Shown here one piece after another: positions 25,241-33,900 of a DNA stretch of 64,000 nucleotides. The notes beneath the pieces were generated by a model, which saw only the letters and a program-made list of their open reading frames with translations, had not been told where the DNA came from and made no database searches. Source of the DNA: Candidatus Leptovillus affinis (GTDB taxonomy: Bacteria; Chloroflexota; Anaerolineae; Promineifilales; Promineifilaceae); contig JADIYP010000006.1 of NCBI GenBank assembly GCA_016705235.1, positions 1,054,001 to 1,118,000 of the forward strand, written 5' to 3'. Made by a program: the position numbers and the translations under genes. Position 1 is the first letter of the stretch, and every line of letters starts with the position of its first letter.

Positions 25241-25633
25241 TTAGGTTGCGGTTGTTGGTGCAGAAGCGCTGATTTTTCGTCGGCGCGGCCGGGTGGGCGG
25301 CGTATAGAAGCCGTCCAGGATGGCGATTTCCAGAATGCTGGGCGGTAGATTGGGCGGCATGTGGGTGGCGTAGTCGTTGATCCAATTGGCGACGCTTTGA
25401 TGATTGACGCTGAGAAGGCGGCTGATTTCGCGCAGGCTGAGGCCATCCAGGTAGAGGCTGAGCGCTTGCAAGCGCACTTCTTCGTCGTAGCCTTTGTCTT
25501 TGGGTGAGGGCGTGTAGCGGGTGTGGCAATGTTTGCAGCGGTAGCGTTGGCTGCCGGCGGGTGTACGGCCGTCGCGGATTTGCGCAGTTCGCTCCTGGCA
25601 GCGCGGGCATTCAACCAGAACAATTTCTTCCAT
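25241..25633 (-). CDS. Zinc-ribbon and helix-turn-helix protein, IS1 InsA-like
   Basis: The 130-residue protein has an N-terminal four-cysteine zinc ribbon (CPRCQERTAQIRDG, then YRCKHCHTRY) and a helix-turn-helix (LSLREISRLLSVNHQSVANW). This pairing is that of InsA-type proteins of IS1-family transposons. The C-terminus is short and basic (PRRRK) and there is no DDE catalytic domain. The start codon lies three bases after the Ser/Thr kinase stop, so the two are co-translated. It could be a leftover transposon gene or a regulator recruited by the kinase; which one is undecided. Confidence 0.7.
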   Translation of the reverse strand: MEEIVLVECPRCQERTAQIRDGRTPAGSQRYRCKHCHTRYTPSPKDKGYDEEVRLQALSLYLDGLSLREISRLLSVNHQSVANWINDYATHMPPNLPPSILEIAILDGFYTPPTRPRRRKISASAPTTAT

Positions 25634-25635
25634 GA

Positions 25636-26607
25636 CTACAGGATGGTCAGCAGAACTGCGACAAAGAAGAGTGTCAGGACAAAAACGGCCGTCACCCAAT
25701 TGGCGCGCAGGGCGTTTAGGATGGAGGTAACGGCCGTCAGATCATTTTCGCGGCCAGGACGCGGCTGATTACCGGTAAACACCTGATAAAACGCCTGCAC
25801 GCTTTCCGGGCGCTGGTCGGGGTGCATTTCCAGCGCCCACATGATGGCTTCAGAAACACCGTGGCTGATGGTTTCATTGATGTCTTCCGGCGGCTGCAAA
25901 ATTCGCGGGTTTAGAAAACGGAGTTTGGCATCTGGCGGCGGCACATTGGTGAGCAGGTGGTAAAAGGTCGCCGCCAGGGCGTATACATCGGTGCGGGCAT
26001 CGGTGTGGCCGCCGTCGCCGCCATATTGCTCCAGAGGCGTATACAAGGCTGTGCCCCGCCCCTGAACCACCGTGATCGTCCGCGAGTCGTCGGGGACCAT
26101 CAATTTAACCAGGCCAAAGTCTACCAGTTTGATACGGCCGTCTGGCGTCAGCTTGATATTGCCAGGCTTAATGTCCCGATGCAAAATGGGCGGGTCTTGT
26201 TGGTGGAGGTAGGCGAGGGCGTCGATGATTTGCTCCGCCCATTTTAAGACCAATTTTTCGGCCAAAGGACCGCCCGCTTCGACCAGCAGTTCGCGCAGGT
26301 CTTTGCCGGGCACAAAATCCATCACCAGGTAGTCACGGCCGTTTTCCGAAAAAAAGTCAGAAACCTTCGGCAAATTGGGGTGGTCGAGCTGCGCCAAAAT
26401 GCTGGCTTCTTGCAAAAATTGGCTCTGCGCCTGCTGTTGCAGCTCAGGCGAAAAATTAGGGTCTGGTTCAACGGCTTTGATGGCGCAAAGCCGCCCAGGC
26501 AGACGCAAATCCTCCGCCCGGTACACGCTGCCCATACCGCCCTGCCCTACAATGTTGGTTATCTTATAGCGTTCGCGTAGAATAGTATTGTTTGTATGTA
26601 CCATCAT
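25636..26607 (-). CDS. Membrane-anchored Ser/Thr protein kinase
   Basis: The 323-residue protein is a Hanks-type kinase: glycine loop GQGGMGSVY (residues 21-29), Lys44 (CAIKAV), catalytic loop HRDIKPGN and DFGLVK, with the activation-segment GTALYTPLEQY. One C-terminal membrane helix (about 302-322) ends the protein without an extracellular sensor domain. It is divergent from an FHA-winged-helix gene, 116 bases away, which is a likely substrate or reader. A small zinc-ribbon/HTH gene follows directly. Confidence 0.92.
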   Translation of the reverse strand: MMVHTNNTILRERYKITNIVGQGGMGSVYRAEDLRLPGRLCAIKAVEPDPNFSPELQQQAQSQFLQEASILAQLDHPNLPKVSDFFSENGRDYLVMDFVPGKDLRELLVEAGGPLAEKLVLKWAEQIIDALAYLHQQDPPILHRDIKPGNIKLTPDGRIKLVDFGLVKLMVPDDSRTITVVQGRGTALYTPLEQYGGDGGHTDARTDVYALAATFYHLLTNVPPPDAKLRFLNPRILQPPEDINETISHGVSEAIMWALEMHPDQRPESVQAFYQVFTGNQPRPGRENDLTAVTSILNALRANWVTAVFVLTLFFVAVLLTIL

Positions 26608-26636
26608 TCGATTATGTCATTTTATCGTCTTGTTGT

Positions 26637-26642
26637 ATTATA
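26637..26642 (-). promoter_or_regulatory. Candidate -10 box for the Ser/Thr kinase
   Basis: On the minus strand this reads TATAAT, 30 bases before the kinase start. No strong -35 match lies at the usual spacing. Confidence 0.4.
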
Positions 26643-26723
26643 ACACCTTGTAAATGACCGTGTGGAATTGTAGCACTCTGACCGCAGACATGGTTATTTG
26701 GATTTCATGAAAGGGTGGAAATC

Positions 26724-27368
26724 ATGGATGAACAACCTGTTTTAATTGCCCGTGAAGGAGAACTTATCGGCCAGCGCTGGATTATTGACACCGATGAGTT
26801 TGTAGTCGGGCGCGGAAGTGACAGCAATCTGGTTTTGCCAGAGCGACAGGTTTCCCGGTATCACATCAAGGTGCTGCGACGCGACGGCCGTTTCTTCCTT
26901 CAAGACCTCGGCAGCAAAAATGGCACCCATCTGAACGGCGAACAAGTCACCGGCACCGTGCCGCTGCAAGACGGCGATGAGATTCAGATCGCCCTGTGCG
27001 TTAAACTGGTTTTTGTGGGCACAGACGCCACCTTGCCATTAACTTTTGAACCACTAACCTATCAAGGCGCTCTAACCATCGACGAATCGCAGCGCTCGGT
27101 GTATATCAAAGGGCAGCTTCTATCGCCGCCGCTCTCGTTGGCTCAATTCCGTTTGTTGGAGCTTTTGTATGTCGGCAATGGCGCCGTCAGCAGCCGCGAA
27201 GATATCATCGAGGTGGTCTGGCCAGGCACGGAAGGCATGGGCGTTTCTGAACAAGCCATTGACGCGCTCGTGCGCCGCCTGCGCGACCGCCTGAATGAAG
27301 TAGATGATTATAATTACATCGTGACTGTGCGCGGTCACGGTTTTCGCCTGGATAATGGCCCACATTAA
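26724..27368 (+). CDS. FHA domain and winged-helix DNA-binding protein
   Basis: The 214-residue protein combines an FHA phosphothreonine-binding domain (VGRGSDSNLVLP, VSRYHIKV, LGSKNGTHLNG; about residues 22-95) with an OmpR-type winged helix (about 115-210; SLAQFRLLELLY, DALVRRLRDRLN, VRGHGFRL). FHA domains bind targets phosphorylated by Hanks kinases, and one is encoded divergently next door, so this looks like a transcription factor controlled by Ser/Thr phosphorylation. The ATG at 26724 follows AAGGGTGG; a GTG at 26715 is also possible. Confidence 0.9.
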   Translation: MDEQPVLIAREGELIGQRWIIDTDEFVVGRGSDSNLVLPERQVSRYHIKVLRRDGRFFLQDLGSKNGTHLNGEQVTGTVPLQDGDEIQIALCVKLVFVGTDATLPLTFEPLTYQGALTIDESQRSVYIKGQLLSPPLSLAQFRLLELLYVGNGAVSSREDIIEVVWPGTEGMGVSEQAIDALVRRLRDRLNEVDDYNYIVTVRGHGFRLDNGPH

Positions 27369-27391
27369 CTCCAAAAGCGATTGATTTACAT

Positions 27392-27428
27392 AAAAACCGC
27401 CACACAGACATCTGTGTGGCGGTTTTTG
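27392..27428. terminator. Bidirectional rho-independent terminator
   Basis: AAAAACCGCCACACAGA pairs with TCTGTGTGGCGGTTTTT across a two-base loop. It sits between the convergent FHA regulator and CpXC protein genes and can end both transcripts. Confidence 0.88.
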
Positions 27429-27490
27429 TTTTTAGGTCTTTCCGATCTCGCGGGGTTGTGCGCGAAGGGAATGGTGTGTGTTTTTGTGGA

Positions 27491-28828
27491 TTAAAGGCGG
27501 GCGGCAATCATGGCTTTGATGGTTTCGAGACGGCCGTTTAGCTCCTCTTGCCCCGTTTGCAACACCTGATCCTGAACCACGTCCAACACTTCCAAAATCT
27601 CCGCCGAGACCAATTCCGGGTGCTCTTCTAAAATTTGCGCGCGCTCAGAATCAGTTTCCGCTTCCAACATGGCGTTCAAGAGTTGAATTTCCGGCGGGAC
27701 TGAGCCTTCGGCTGCCTGAACAATTAAGGTGTGAATATGTTGCAGGGCCTGTACCAATTCGGTTTGCCCCTGCTGGTCGGCCTGGGCGATGCGCGAGGCC
27801 AGGTAATACATAAAGGCGTCATCAAACTGTTCAAAATTGGCGTGTACGGCCGTTTCCAAATCCGGCGCCTGCAAAATCGCTTCCAGCGTTTCGGCCGCTT
27901 GCGTCATCACCTGCCGCGTTTGCTGCTGAATCTGGTCATAGATTTTTAGCAGCCGCGCCCGCAAATCCGACAACTGCTTGGCGGCTGCCAGATTGCCCGC
28001 TTTCTCTTCTTTCTCGATTTCTTCAGTAAACAGACTGAAGAAGTTGTAACGCAAAGCGCCTTGTCCGGCGTTAACAATGGCATCAACCACGCCATCATCA
28101 TCACGGTTGGCCAACACATGGCCCAACAGCAGTTCCGCCGACAACCCGCCCTGCTTTTTAGCCGCCTGATTAAATTGATGCACCGCAATTTGCTGCTTTT
28201 CTACCCGGCGGCCGGCCGGCGTTTCAGTCATCAGCTTGGCCCGCAAATTGCTCAATTTCACCAACTGGCCGTTGTCTTCCATTTGCGAGGCGGCTTCCAT
28301 AATCGACTGCAACATAGCCAGAAAGGTCTCGTCGATCAGCGCCATATTGTCTTTGAGCAAGTAATCGCGCACATCTTTATCGGCGTTGGCCAGTTTCCGC
28401 AAAAGTTCGGATTGTTTGCGCTGGCGGGCAATCATTTCTTTGGTAATCCCCTCGGTTTCCAAGATATTTTCCATGAAGGTTTGCAAGGTGATGACGGCCT
28501 GAGGCTGGAACATATACGCGCGCCGTTTTTCGGGCGGGGTGTCTTCCACCACCTGGCGCACCAAACGGCCGATAATTTGCTCGCGCTGCATCGGGTCCAG
28601 GTTCATTTCTGATGGCACATAGGTCATAAACAGCTCATGGGCCGGATCATGGTAGACCAGGGGCGTGCCAATTTGGCCGCTGGCGCGACAATTGGGGCAC
28701 ACGGCCAGGTTAAATTGACCACTAAGGACAAGTTGTTTGAGTTCTGGTTGTCGGCCAACGTCGATCAGTTGGTAAACGTCGGCAACGTAAGGGGTCTGAC
28801 AATTGGGACAGGTAATCTGGGTTTGCAT
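27491..28828 (-). CDS. CpXC domain protein
   Basis: The 445-residue protein begins with a CpXC zinc-ribbon domain: CPNCQTPY at the start and CPNCRASG near residue 44, then a helix-rich part with LMTYVPSEMN. The rest (about 95-445) is almost entirely helical and rich in Glu and Gln, probably several coiled coils. CpXC proteins are widespread and of unknown function. It follows the GAF-PAS histidine kinase on the same strand with 79 bases between, so co-transcription is likely. AGGAG precedes the ATG. Confidence 0.85.
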   Translation of the reverse strand: MQTQITCPNCQTPYVADVYQLIDVGRQPELKQLVLSGQFNLAVCPNCRASGQIGTPLVYHDPAHELFMTYVPSEMNLDPMQREQIIGRLVRQVVEDTPPEKRRAYMFQPQAVITLQTFMENILETEGITKEMIARQRKQSELLRKLANADKDVRDYLLKDNMALIDETFLAMLQSIMEAASQMEDNGQLVKLSNLRAKLMTETPAGRRVEKQQIAVHQFNQAAKKQGGLSAELLLGHVLANRDDDGVVDAIVNAGQGALRYNFFSLFTEEIEKEEKAGNLAAAKQLSDLRARLLKIYDQIQQQTRQVMTQAAETLEAILQAPDLETAVHANFEQFDDAFMYYLASRIAQADQQGQTELVQALQHIHTLIVQAAEGSVPPEIQLLNAMLEAETDSERAQILEEHPELVSAEILEVLDVVQDQVLQTGQEELNGRLETIKAMIAARL

Positions 28829-28907
28829 GAATTTTCTCCTGAGACTGGGCGCGCGGCGTGCCGCCAGATGCGGTTCGACCAGGCGCGCCTGTTTTGATGA
28901 CTTGGGG

Positions 28908-30512
28908 TTATTGCTGCTCTATTGGTAAAGAAAAGGTAAAGGTTGTGCCGGGGCCATCGGTGTTGTTGGCAAACCAGATACGGCCGTTATGGGCTTCCAC
29001 AATGGCCCTGGTTAAGTACAAACCCAGTCCTGTTCCTTCAGTTTTGCGACTCAAGGCATTATCCAGCCGCGAAAATTGCTGAAAAATACGATGTTGTTGG
29101 TATTCCGGGATGCCGATGCCTTCATCGGCAATGGCCACCGTCACATGATTGGCGTGAACGGTGCCCCGAATGGTAATCTGGCCGCCATCAATTGAATATT
29201 TGATGGCGTTGCTGAGCAAATTGTTCAGCACCTGCGTCAGGCGGCGTTCGTCGCCCCAAATTGTGGGGAAATCTTGAGGAAAGTCAAGGAAAAAGAAATG
29301 TTTGTTGGTCTGGTTGCTAAATTTGCGCACCACAGTCTGGGTGATTTTGGGCAACTGCACATCATCGCTGATGGCCAGGCTAAATGTTCCGGCTTGCAAA
29401 CGGGAGACTTCCAGCAAATTGTCGATCAGGTCGGTCAGGTTGTCGGCTTCTTCTTCGATGACGGTTAGAGATTCATCCACAATTTCTCGTGACCAATTGG
29501 CGTCTTGCCGCCGCAAGGTTCCGGCGTACCCTTTGATGATGGATACGGGTGTTTTTAGCTCGTGGCTGATGACGGAGATGAAGGTTTTTTGCAACTGCTC
29601 TTCTTCGCGGTAACGCGTGAGGTCGCGGACGTTGGCGATGATGTCGGTCATACGGCCGTTCCCATCTAAAAACGGCGCATACGTAATCCCCAGGCTGATC
29701 AGACGGCCGTCGGCCGTCTGGTGACGGTCGTGGTGCGGCCGTAGAAAATCGCCCTCTACATACAAATGCGCCGACCCGGGCATCGGCCAGCCGTTGGCAA
29801 TGGCCGCCGCCAAATCCGTATTCGTCCGCAGCCGTTCCCACTGCACCACCTCGGCATGAGAAAGCCCAATGGCTTCATGCGCCGGCCAACCGGTCATGGT
29901 GCTTAACGCCTTGTTAAACACGGTAATTCGCAGCCCGCGATCTAAAATCATCACGCCGTCGGCGCTTTGTTCCAAAATTGCGTCCAGCCGTTGTTTTTCC
30001 TTATTCACCTGCTGGTAAAGGCGCGCGTTGCGCACGGCAATCGCGGCTTGTTCGGCGAAACTGCGCAGCAAATCGGCCACATCACCGGCAAAAACATAGT
30101 TGCTGGATTGAAACACATAGATCAGGCCGATGACTTCATTGCGGGAAATCATGGGGATGCGGGTAACGGCCGTTAAACCCAAATTTGCCTGCCGGGCAAT
30201 TTCGTTCAACCGTGCCGTCAATTCGGGTATCGCCTTGTGCTCTTCCCCTTCTTGATAAGGCACGCCGCGAATCAACGGCGCGAAATTGTCTACCAGGTTA
30301 GCCGGGATGCCATACACCGCCGCCACCCGCAGCGTCTCACTGTCGGGGTCCGACAACACAATCATCCCTGCCCGGCCGGATACAATTTCCACCGCCGCCT
30401 GCAAGATAATCCGCAGCACGTCGTGCAGGTCTAATTCGGCCGTTAAAGCCCGGCTGATGGCCAATAGATATTCGCGTTGCAATATCCGTACATCGACAAG
30501 CGCTCTTGCCAT
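28908..30512 (-). CDS. GAF-PAS sensor histidine kinase
   Basis: The 534-residue soluble sensor has a GAF domain (about residues 28-165), a PAS domain (about 175-300, ILEQSADGVMILD), a HisKA helix pair with His317 in VISHELKTPVSIIKGY, and a HATPase domain (LSNAIKYS, ADEGIGIP, TGLGLYLTRAIV). No membrane segment is seen, so it senses a cytoplasmic signal. No response regulator is adjacent. The start at MARALVDV follows GAGGTGG; an earlier ATG at 30545 is less likely. The product has a low density of ACGGCCGT words in its kinase core. Confidence 0.9.
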   Translation of the reverse strand: MARALVDVRILQREYLLAISRALTAELDLHDVLRIILQAAVEIVSGRAGMIVLSDPDSETLRVAAVYGIPANLVDNFAPLIRGVPYQEGEEHKAIPELTARLNEIARQANLGLTAVTRIPMISRNEVIGLIYVFQSSNYVFAGDVADLLRSFAEQAAIAVRNARLYQQVNKEKQRLDAILEQSADGVMILDRGLRITVFNKALSTMTGWPAHEAIGLSHAEVVQWERLRTNTDLAAAIANGWPMPGSAHLYVEGDFLRPHHDRHQTADGRLISLGITYAPFLDGNGRMTDIIANVRDLTRYREEEQLQKTFISVISHELKTPVSIIKGYAGTLRRQDANWSREIVDESLTVIEEEADNLTDLIDNLLEVSRLQAGTFSLAISDDVQLPKITQTVVRKFSNQTNKHFFFLDFPQDFPTIWGDERRLTQVLNNLLSNAIKYSIDGGQITIRGTVHANHVTVAIADEGIGIPEYQQHRIFQQFSRLDNALSRKTEGTGLGLYLTRAIVEAHNGRIWFANNTDGPGTTFTFSLPIEQQ

Positions 30513-30670
30513 AATTTCCACCTCACAAGGGCAGAATTGTAACACAGCCCTATTTGATTAACATAAACGTCGCACGGGCAAGCCACAGGTCCAACCACAC
30601 AATTTTATCAGCCACCTCAACGCCCTGACGCTGCCGATCAGCGCCAACCTATTCGCAACAGAAAGGCATA

Positions 30671-30705
30671 AAAAAAGCCCAGGCTTTTGATTTCCTGGGC
30701 TTTCC
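30671..30705 (-). terminator. Rho-independent terminator
   Basis: On the minus strand AAAGCCCAGG pairs with CCTGGGCTTT and is followed by a run of T, 18 bases after the stop of the Ala-rich repeat protein gene. Confidence 0.85.
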
Positions 30706-30722
30706 AATCATCTGCTGAACCG

Positions 30723-31751
30723 TTAATCCACGGTGGATGGGTCAATACCGGCCGCTTTGAGCGCTTTGTTATAAGCTGACTTGGCCTTGGAGTTGGCAAT
30801 GCGCGCCTGGCGTTTTTCGTCATCCGGCATGTCATCGGTAATGTTTATGAAATCTGGTTTAGGAATTCCGGCTAATGCCGCAGCATCCGCTGGGGGGGCA
30901 GCCGGCGCGGAAACCGTTTCTGCCACGGCTGCCGCCACAGGTTCGGCTTCAGCGGCGGCCCCTGGGTCCACGCCTGCGGCTTTGAGAGCTTTGTTATAGG
31001 CGGCTTTCGCTTTGGAATTGGCGATGCGCGCCTTACGGACCTCATCGGCCGACATGCTGTCGGTAATGTCGATCAGCGCCGGTTCGGCAATGCCGATGGC
31101 GGCAGCCGCGGCAGCCGGGGCGGCGGTTTTGGCGGCGGTGGGGGCCGCGGCGATTGGGGCCGGAGCGCCTGGCTGACCAGAGGCTTTGGCCGCTTTCATG
31201 GCCGCCGATTTGGCCTTGGAGTTGGCGATACGCGCCTTACGTTTTTCGTCGTCGGGCATATCGTCGGTAATTTCAATAACAGGATAATCTTTGCCGGGAA
31301 CGAGTTCTACGGAGCCGGTGGGCGCAGCGGCAGTTGGGCTGGCCGCCACGGGCGCAGGTGCGCCAACGACCATGCCGGTGCGAAGGCCATCCCAACCGTG
31401 AATGGCAGCGATTTTAACGGCCGTTAACGGGTCATTCTTCACGCCATCAAAAGCTGTTGGTTGTTTACCCGCCTGTTCGCGTAAATTACCAATGCGCATA
31501 TTACCACCACGGGGAGTTGCCGCAGCCTGTTTGGCAGCCAACTGACGCGCTTCTTTCATTTGGGTGTCATAATCGCCTTGGACTGGAATTTTGTAGCCCA
31601 GTGTAACCGCAGGGTTATAAGACTTAACTTGATTTTCGGATTTAGTCGCGCCAGCGGTCACAGCTTTGTCTAATTGAGACACAGCTAAAGCTAATACGGC
31701 GCTCACAAGTATCGTCAAAAAAACAATTACCACAGCGATAAGTACAATCAT
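30723..31751 (-). CDS. Membrane-anchored Ala/Pro-rich protein with three repeats
   Basis: The 342-residue protein begins with one membrane helix (residues 2-24). After a middle region (about 25-130) come three copies of a ~37-residue unit at about 157-193, 225-262 and 299-338. Each reads approximately ITDDMPDDEKRxARIANSKAK followed by an Ala/Lys-rich helix, and copies are separated by Ala/Pro-rich linkers. The middle copy is the most diverged (ITDSMSADEVRK). I recognise no family. The layout suggests a surface-exposed or periplasmic protein on flexible stalks. GAGAG precedes the ATG, and a clear terminator follows. Confidence 0.75.
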   Translation of the reverse strand: MIVLIAVVIVFLTILVSAVLALAVSQLDKAVTAGATKSENQVKSYNPAVTLGYKIPVQGDYDTQMKEARQLAAKQAAATPRGGNMRIGNLREQAGKQPTAFDGVKNDPLTAVKIAAIHGWDGLRTGMVVGAPAPVAASPTAAAPTGSVELVPGKDYPVIEITDDMPDDEKRKARIANSKAKSAAMKAAKASGQPGAPAPIAAAPTAAKTAAPAAAAAAIGIAEPALIDITDSMSADEVRKARIANSKAKAAYNKALKAAGVDPGAAAEAEPVAAAVAETVSAPAAPPADAAALAGIPKPDFINITDDMPDDEKRQARIANSKAKSAYNKALKAAGIDPSTVD

Positions 31752-31922
31752 CTCTCTATTCCTCTAGTTTTTAACAGGCTGATAGCGGCCATTATACAGT
31801 TTGTGCCGGTTTTCTCAAACCAAAATCTGGTTATCTTCCAAGCCAAATCTTGACGCCCACCAGAACATCTGTCAAAATGAAAGCCATGAAGGGACCGTTA
31901 TCGCACTGGTAAAAGAAAACAA

Positions 31923-31949
31923 AAAAGCTCGGTTTGCACCGAGCTTTTA
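31923..31949 (-). terminator. Terminator of tRNA-Leu
   Basis: On the minus strand AAAAGCTCGGT pairs with ACCGAGCTTTT across a four-base loop and ends in a T-run, directly after the tRNA. Confidence 0.85.
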
Positions 31950-32034
<85 letters not shown>

Positions 32035-32136
32035 TTAAGTAGGCGGCATTTTACCAACTCATCGCTAAAAGTCAATATCAAACCTGAAATCCATACCATT
32101 CTGTGTCAGGCGATTATCGGCAGTTCAGGAGAAAAA

Positions 32137-32577
32137 ATGTCTATTTCCATTAATTTGCTGAAGCGTGTTCAACTGTTCGCCAATCTAACGTCGGAGGAGT
32201 TGGCGGCGGTGGCCGATATTTGCACGGCCGTCCCAATTGCCTCCCAAGAGGTGATTATTCATCAAAACACCACCGGCACCGAAATGTACATCATTGCCGC
32301 CGGGTCTGTGGAAGTCTTTATTCAAGGGGTGGACAATGCGCGCAGCCTTGTGGTGTTGGGGCGTGGCCAGGTGATTGGAGAAATGGCCCTCATCGATCAG
32401 GGGTATCGTTCGGCATCGGTGAAGGCAACCAGGGAAGGGGCAACGTTGTACCTGATCGAGCGCAGTCAGTTTTACGCCTTATGTGATCAAAATAACCATA
32501 TTGGCTTTATCGTTATGCGTAATCTGGCCATTGATATTGCCTTCAAATTGCGTCATCGCAATCTGGCCGAGCTGTAG
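32137..32577 (+). CDS. Cyclic-nucleotide-binding domain protein
   Basis: The 146-residue protein is a single Crp-type cyclic nucleotide-binding domain. It has the beta-roll glycines (TGTEMYIIAAGSVEVFI, then GRGQVIGEMALID) and the phosphate-binding cassette near QGYRSASVKA. There is no DNA-binding helix-turn-helix, so it is not a full Crp regulator. It may be a signal-responsive partner of the small protein that follows: the stop is 12 bases before the next GTG, with AGGAGG spanning the junction. AGGAG precedes its own start. Confidence 0.88.
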   Translation: MSISINLLKRVQLFANLTSEELAAVADICTAVPIASQEVIIHQNTTGTEMYIIAAGSVEVFIQGVDNARSLVVLGRGQVIGEMALIDQGYRSASVKATREGATLYLIERSQFYALCDQNNHIGFIVMRNLAIDIAFKLRHRNLAEL

Positions 32578-32589
32578 GAGGAAACGGCC

Positions 32590-32811
32590 GTGAATGACGA
32601 AATGTTTTATAAAGTAAGTTTTGTGGTCGTTGGGGGCAAACATCCCGGGGCCATTATCACCGTAGAAAAACGGCCTGAAATAGGCGATGAAATTGCCTTT
32701 AACGGGTCTGTGTATACCGTTACAGAAGTGATGGAGCTTATGCCGCCGGTCGGCAATTTTGGCTTTTTGCACGCCACCTGCGAACATCTGCACCTTAGTG
32801 ACGCCGATTAA
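32590..32811 (+). CDS. Small hypothetical protein
   Basis: The 73-residue product starts at GTG 32590, chosen because AGGAGG at 32576-32581 lies eight bases upstream; an ATG four codons later is an alternative. It is a beta-rich soluble protein (YKVSFVVVGG, GDEIAFNGSVYTVTEVMEL) ending in HATCEHLHLSD, with paired histidines and one cysteine that might bind metal. No family was recognised. Tight coupling suggests it works with the cyclic-nucleotide-binding protein. Confidence 0.65.
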   Translation: MNDEMFYKVSFVVVGGKHPGAIITVEKRPEIGDEIAFNGSVYTVTEVMELMPPVGNFGFLHATCEHLHLSDAD

Positions 32812-32955
32812 ACTTCTGTGGCTTCAATTTGAGAAATTGTTTTGTATTCGCCTAAGGGTTCGCGCATCATTAACTTTTGAGTTTGCAGATTGGACCAATC
32901 TCACCAGGCTGAAAAAATGCGCACCCTTAAGGCCGGGCAATCCTGGAGCGGCGGC

Positions 32956-33834
32956 CTAAACCATAGTGATAGCCTCAGAGGCCAGTTTGGCCGCTGCATC
33001 CAGAGCAGGAATTGTCTGTCCTTTGGCGTTGATCCAGCGCACCGAATAGGTGTGCACAAGCTGGTCCAGCGCCTGCCACAAATCGGCGTTAGCCACTGGT
33101 TGCGCGTCGCGTTTCAGCCAGTTTCGTTTGCGCCAGCCATGAATCCACTGAGTCATCCCCTGAAAAAGATAGTCTGACGTGGTGAAAATCTGCACACGAC
33201 TGCCGGGAGGCAGCAGCAGCAAGCCTTCAATCGCCGCCATGATTTCCATGCGGTTGTTGGTGGCCGAAGGTATGGAGCCGCTGGCCTGTTCTGTGTCGCC
33301 GTGATGCTCCAAGACCACACCCCAGCCACCAGGGCCAGGATTGCCTTTACAGGAGGCCCGCAAGTATAGGCGCGGGATGTCGTCGGAAATTTGGGCGTCC
33401 GGGGTAATTCTGAGACGGGCTTCGCGGGCCAGTTGATCGACCCGCTCGTTGAGATCGTTGCCGGCGTGGCCTTTTACCCAATGCCAGGTAATGTCGTGGC
33501 GTTTGACCAACGGCCACAAGGTTTGCCACAAGTCGGCGTTGGAAACGGGTTTGCCGGTTTTTTTATGAACCCAGTTATTTTTGGCCCAGGCATCGATCCA
33601 TTGGGTAATGCCCTGGCGCAGGTATTCGGAGTCGGTGTGGAATTCGATTTGCGACGGCCGTTTCAAAGCCTCTAACGCCGCAATGGCTGCCTGCAATTCC
33701 ATTCGATTGTTCGTCGTTTGCGGGTCATTACCGGTGAGCACTTTTTCGTGCTCGCCATACTGCAAAACGGCCGCCCACCCGCCAATACCAGGATTAGGAT
33801 CGGAACCGCCATCGGTGTAAACAACAACATTCAT
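32956..33834 (-). CDS. Tandem RNase HI protein with a degenerate second domain
   Basis: The 292-residue protein has two RNase HI domains. The first (about 1-140) has all catalytic residues in place: Asp8, Glu46, Asp68, His123 (GHAGND) and Asp133. The second (about 153-290) aligns throughout (CKGNPGPGGWG, NNRMEIMAA, DYLFQG), but Asp8 corresponds to Arg159, Asp68 to Thr219 and Asp133 to Ala282; only Glu197 survives. It should bind but not cut RNA/DNA hybrids, perhaps aiding the active first domain, which resolves R-loops and primers. Standard RNase HI is about 150 residues. No clear ribosome site is seen. Confidence 0.88.
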   Translation of the reverse strand: MNVVVYTDGGSDPNPGIGGWAAVLQYGEHEKVLTGNDPQTTNNRMELQAAIAALEALKRPSQIEFHTDSEYLRQGITQWIDAWAKNNWVHKKTGKPVSNADLWQTLWPLVKRHDITWHWVKGHAGNDLNERVDQLAREARLRITPDAQISDDIPRLYLRASCKGNPGPGGWGVVLEHHGDTEQASGSIPSATNNRMEIMAAIEGLLLLPPGSRVQIFTTSDYLFQGMTQWIHGWRKRNWLKRDAQPVANADLWQALDQLVHTYSVRWINAKGQTIPALDAAAKLASEAITMV

Positions 33835-33846
33835 AGGCTCAACAGG

Positions 33847-33875
33847 AAGGCAGAAGCACGCTGTGCTTCTGCCTT
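33847..33875. terminator. 13-bp hairpin between fprA and the RNase HI gene
   Basis: AAGGCAGAAGCAC (33847-33859) pairs perfectly with GTGCTTCTGCCTT (33863-33875) across three bases, followed by TTTT on the plus strand. It lies 26 bases after the fprA stop. On the minus strand the T-run is lacking, so termination is uncertain. Confidence 0.5.
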
Positions 33876-33900
33876 TTAAATTCTTACTTGGGCGTGATAT

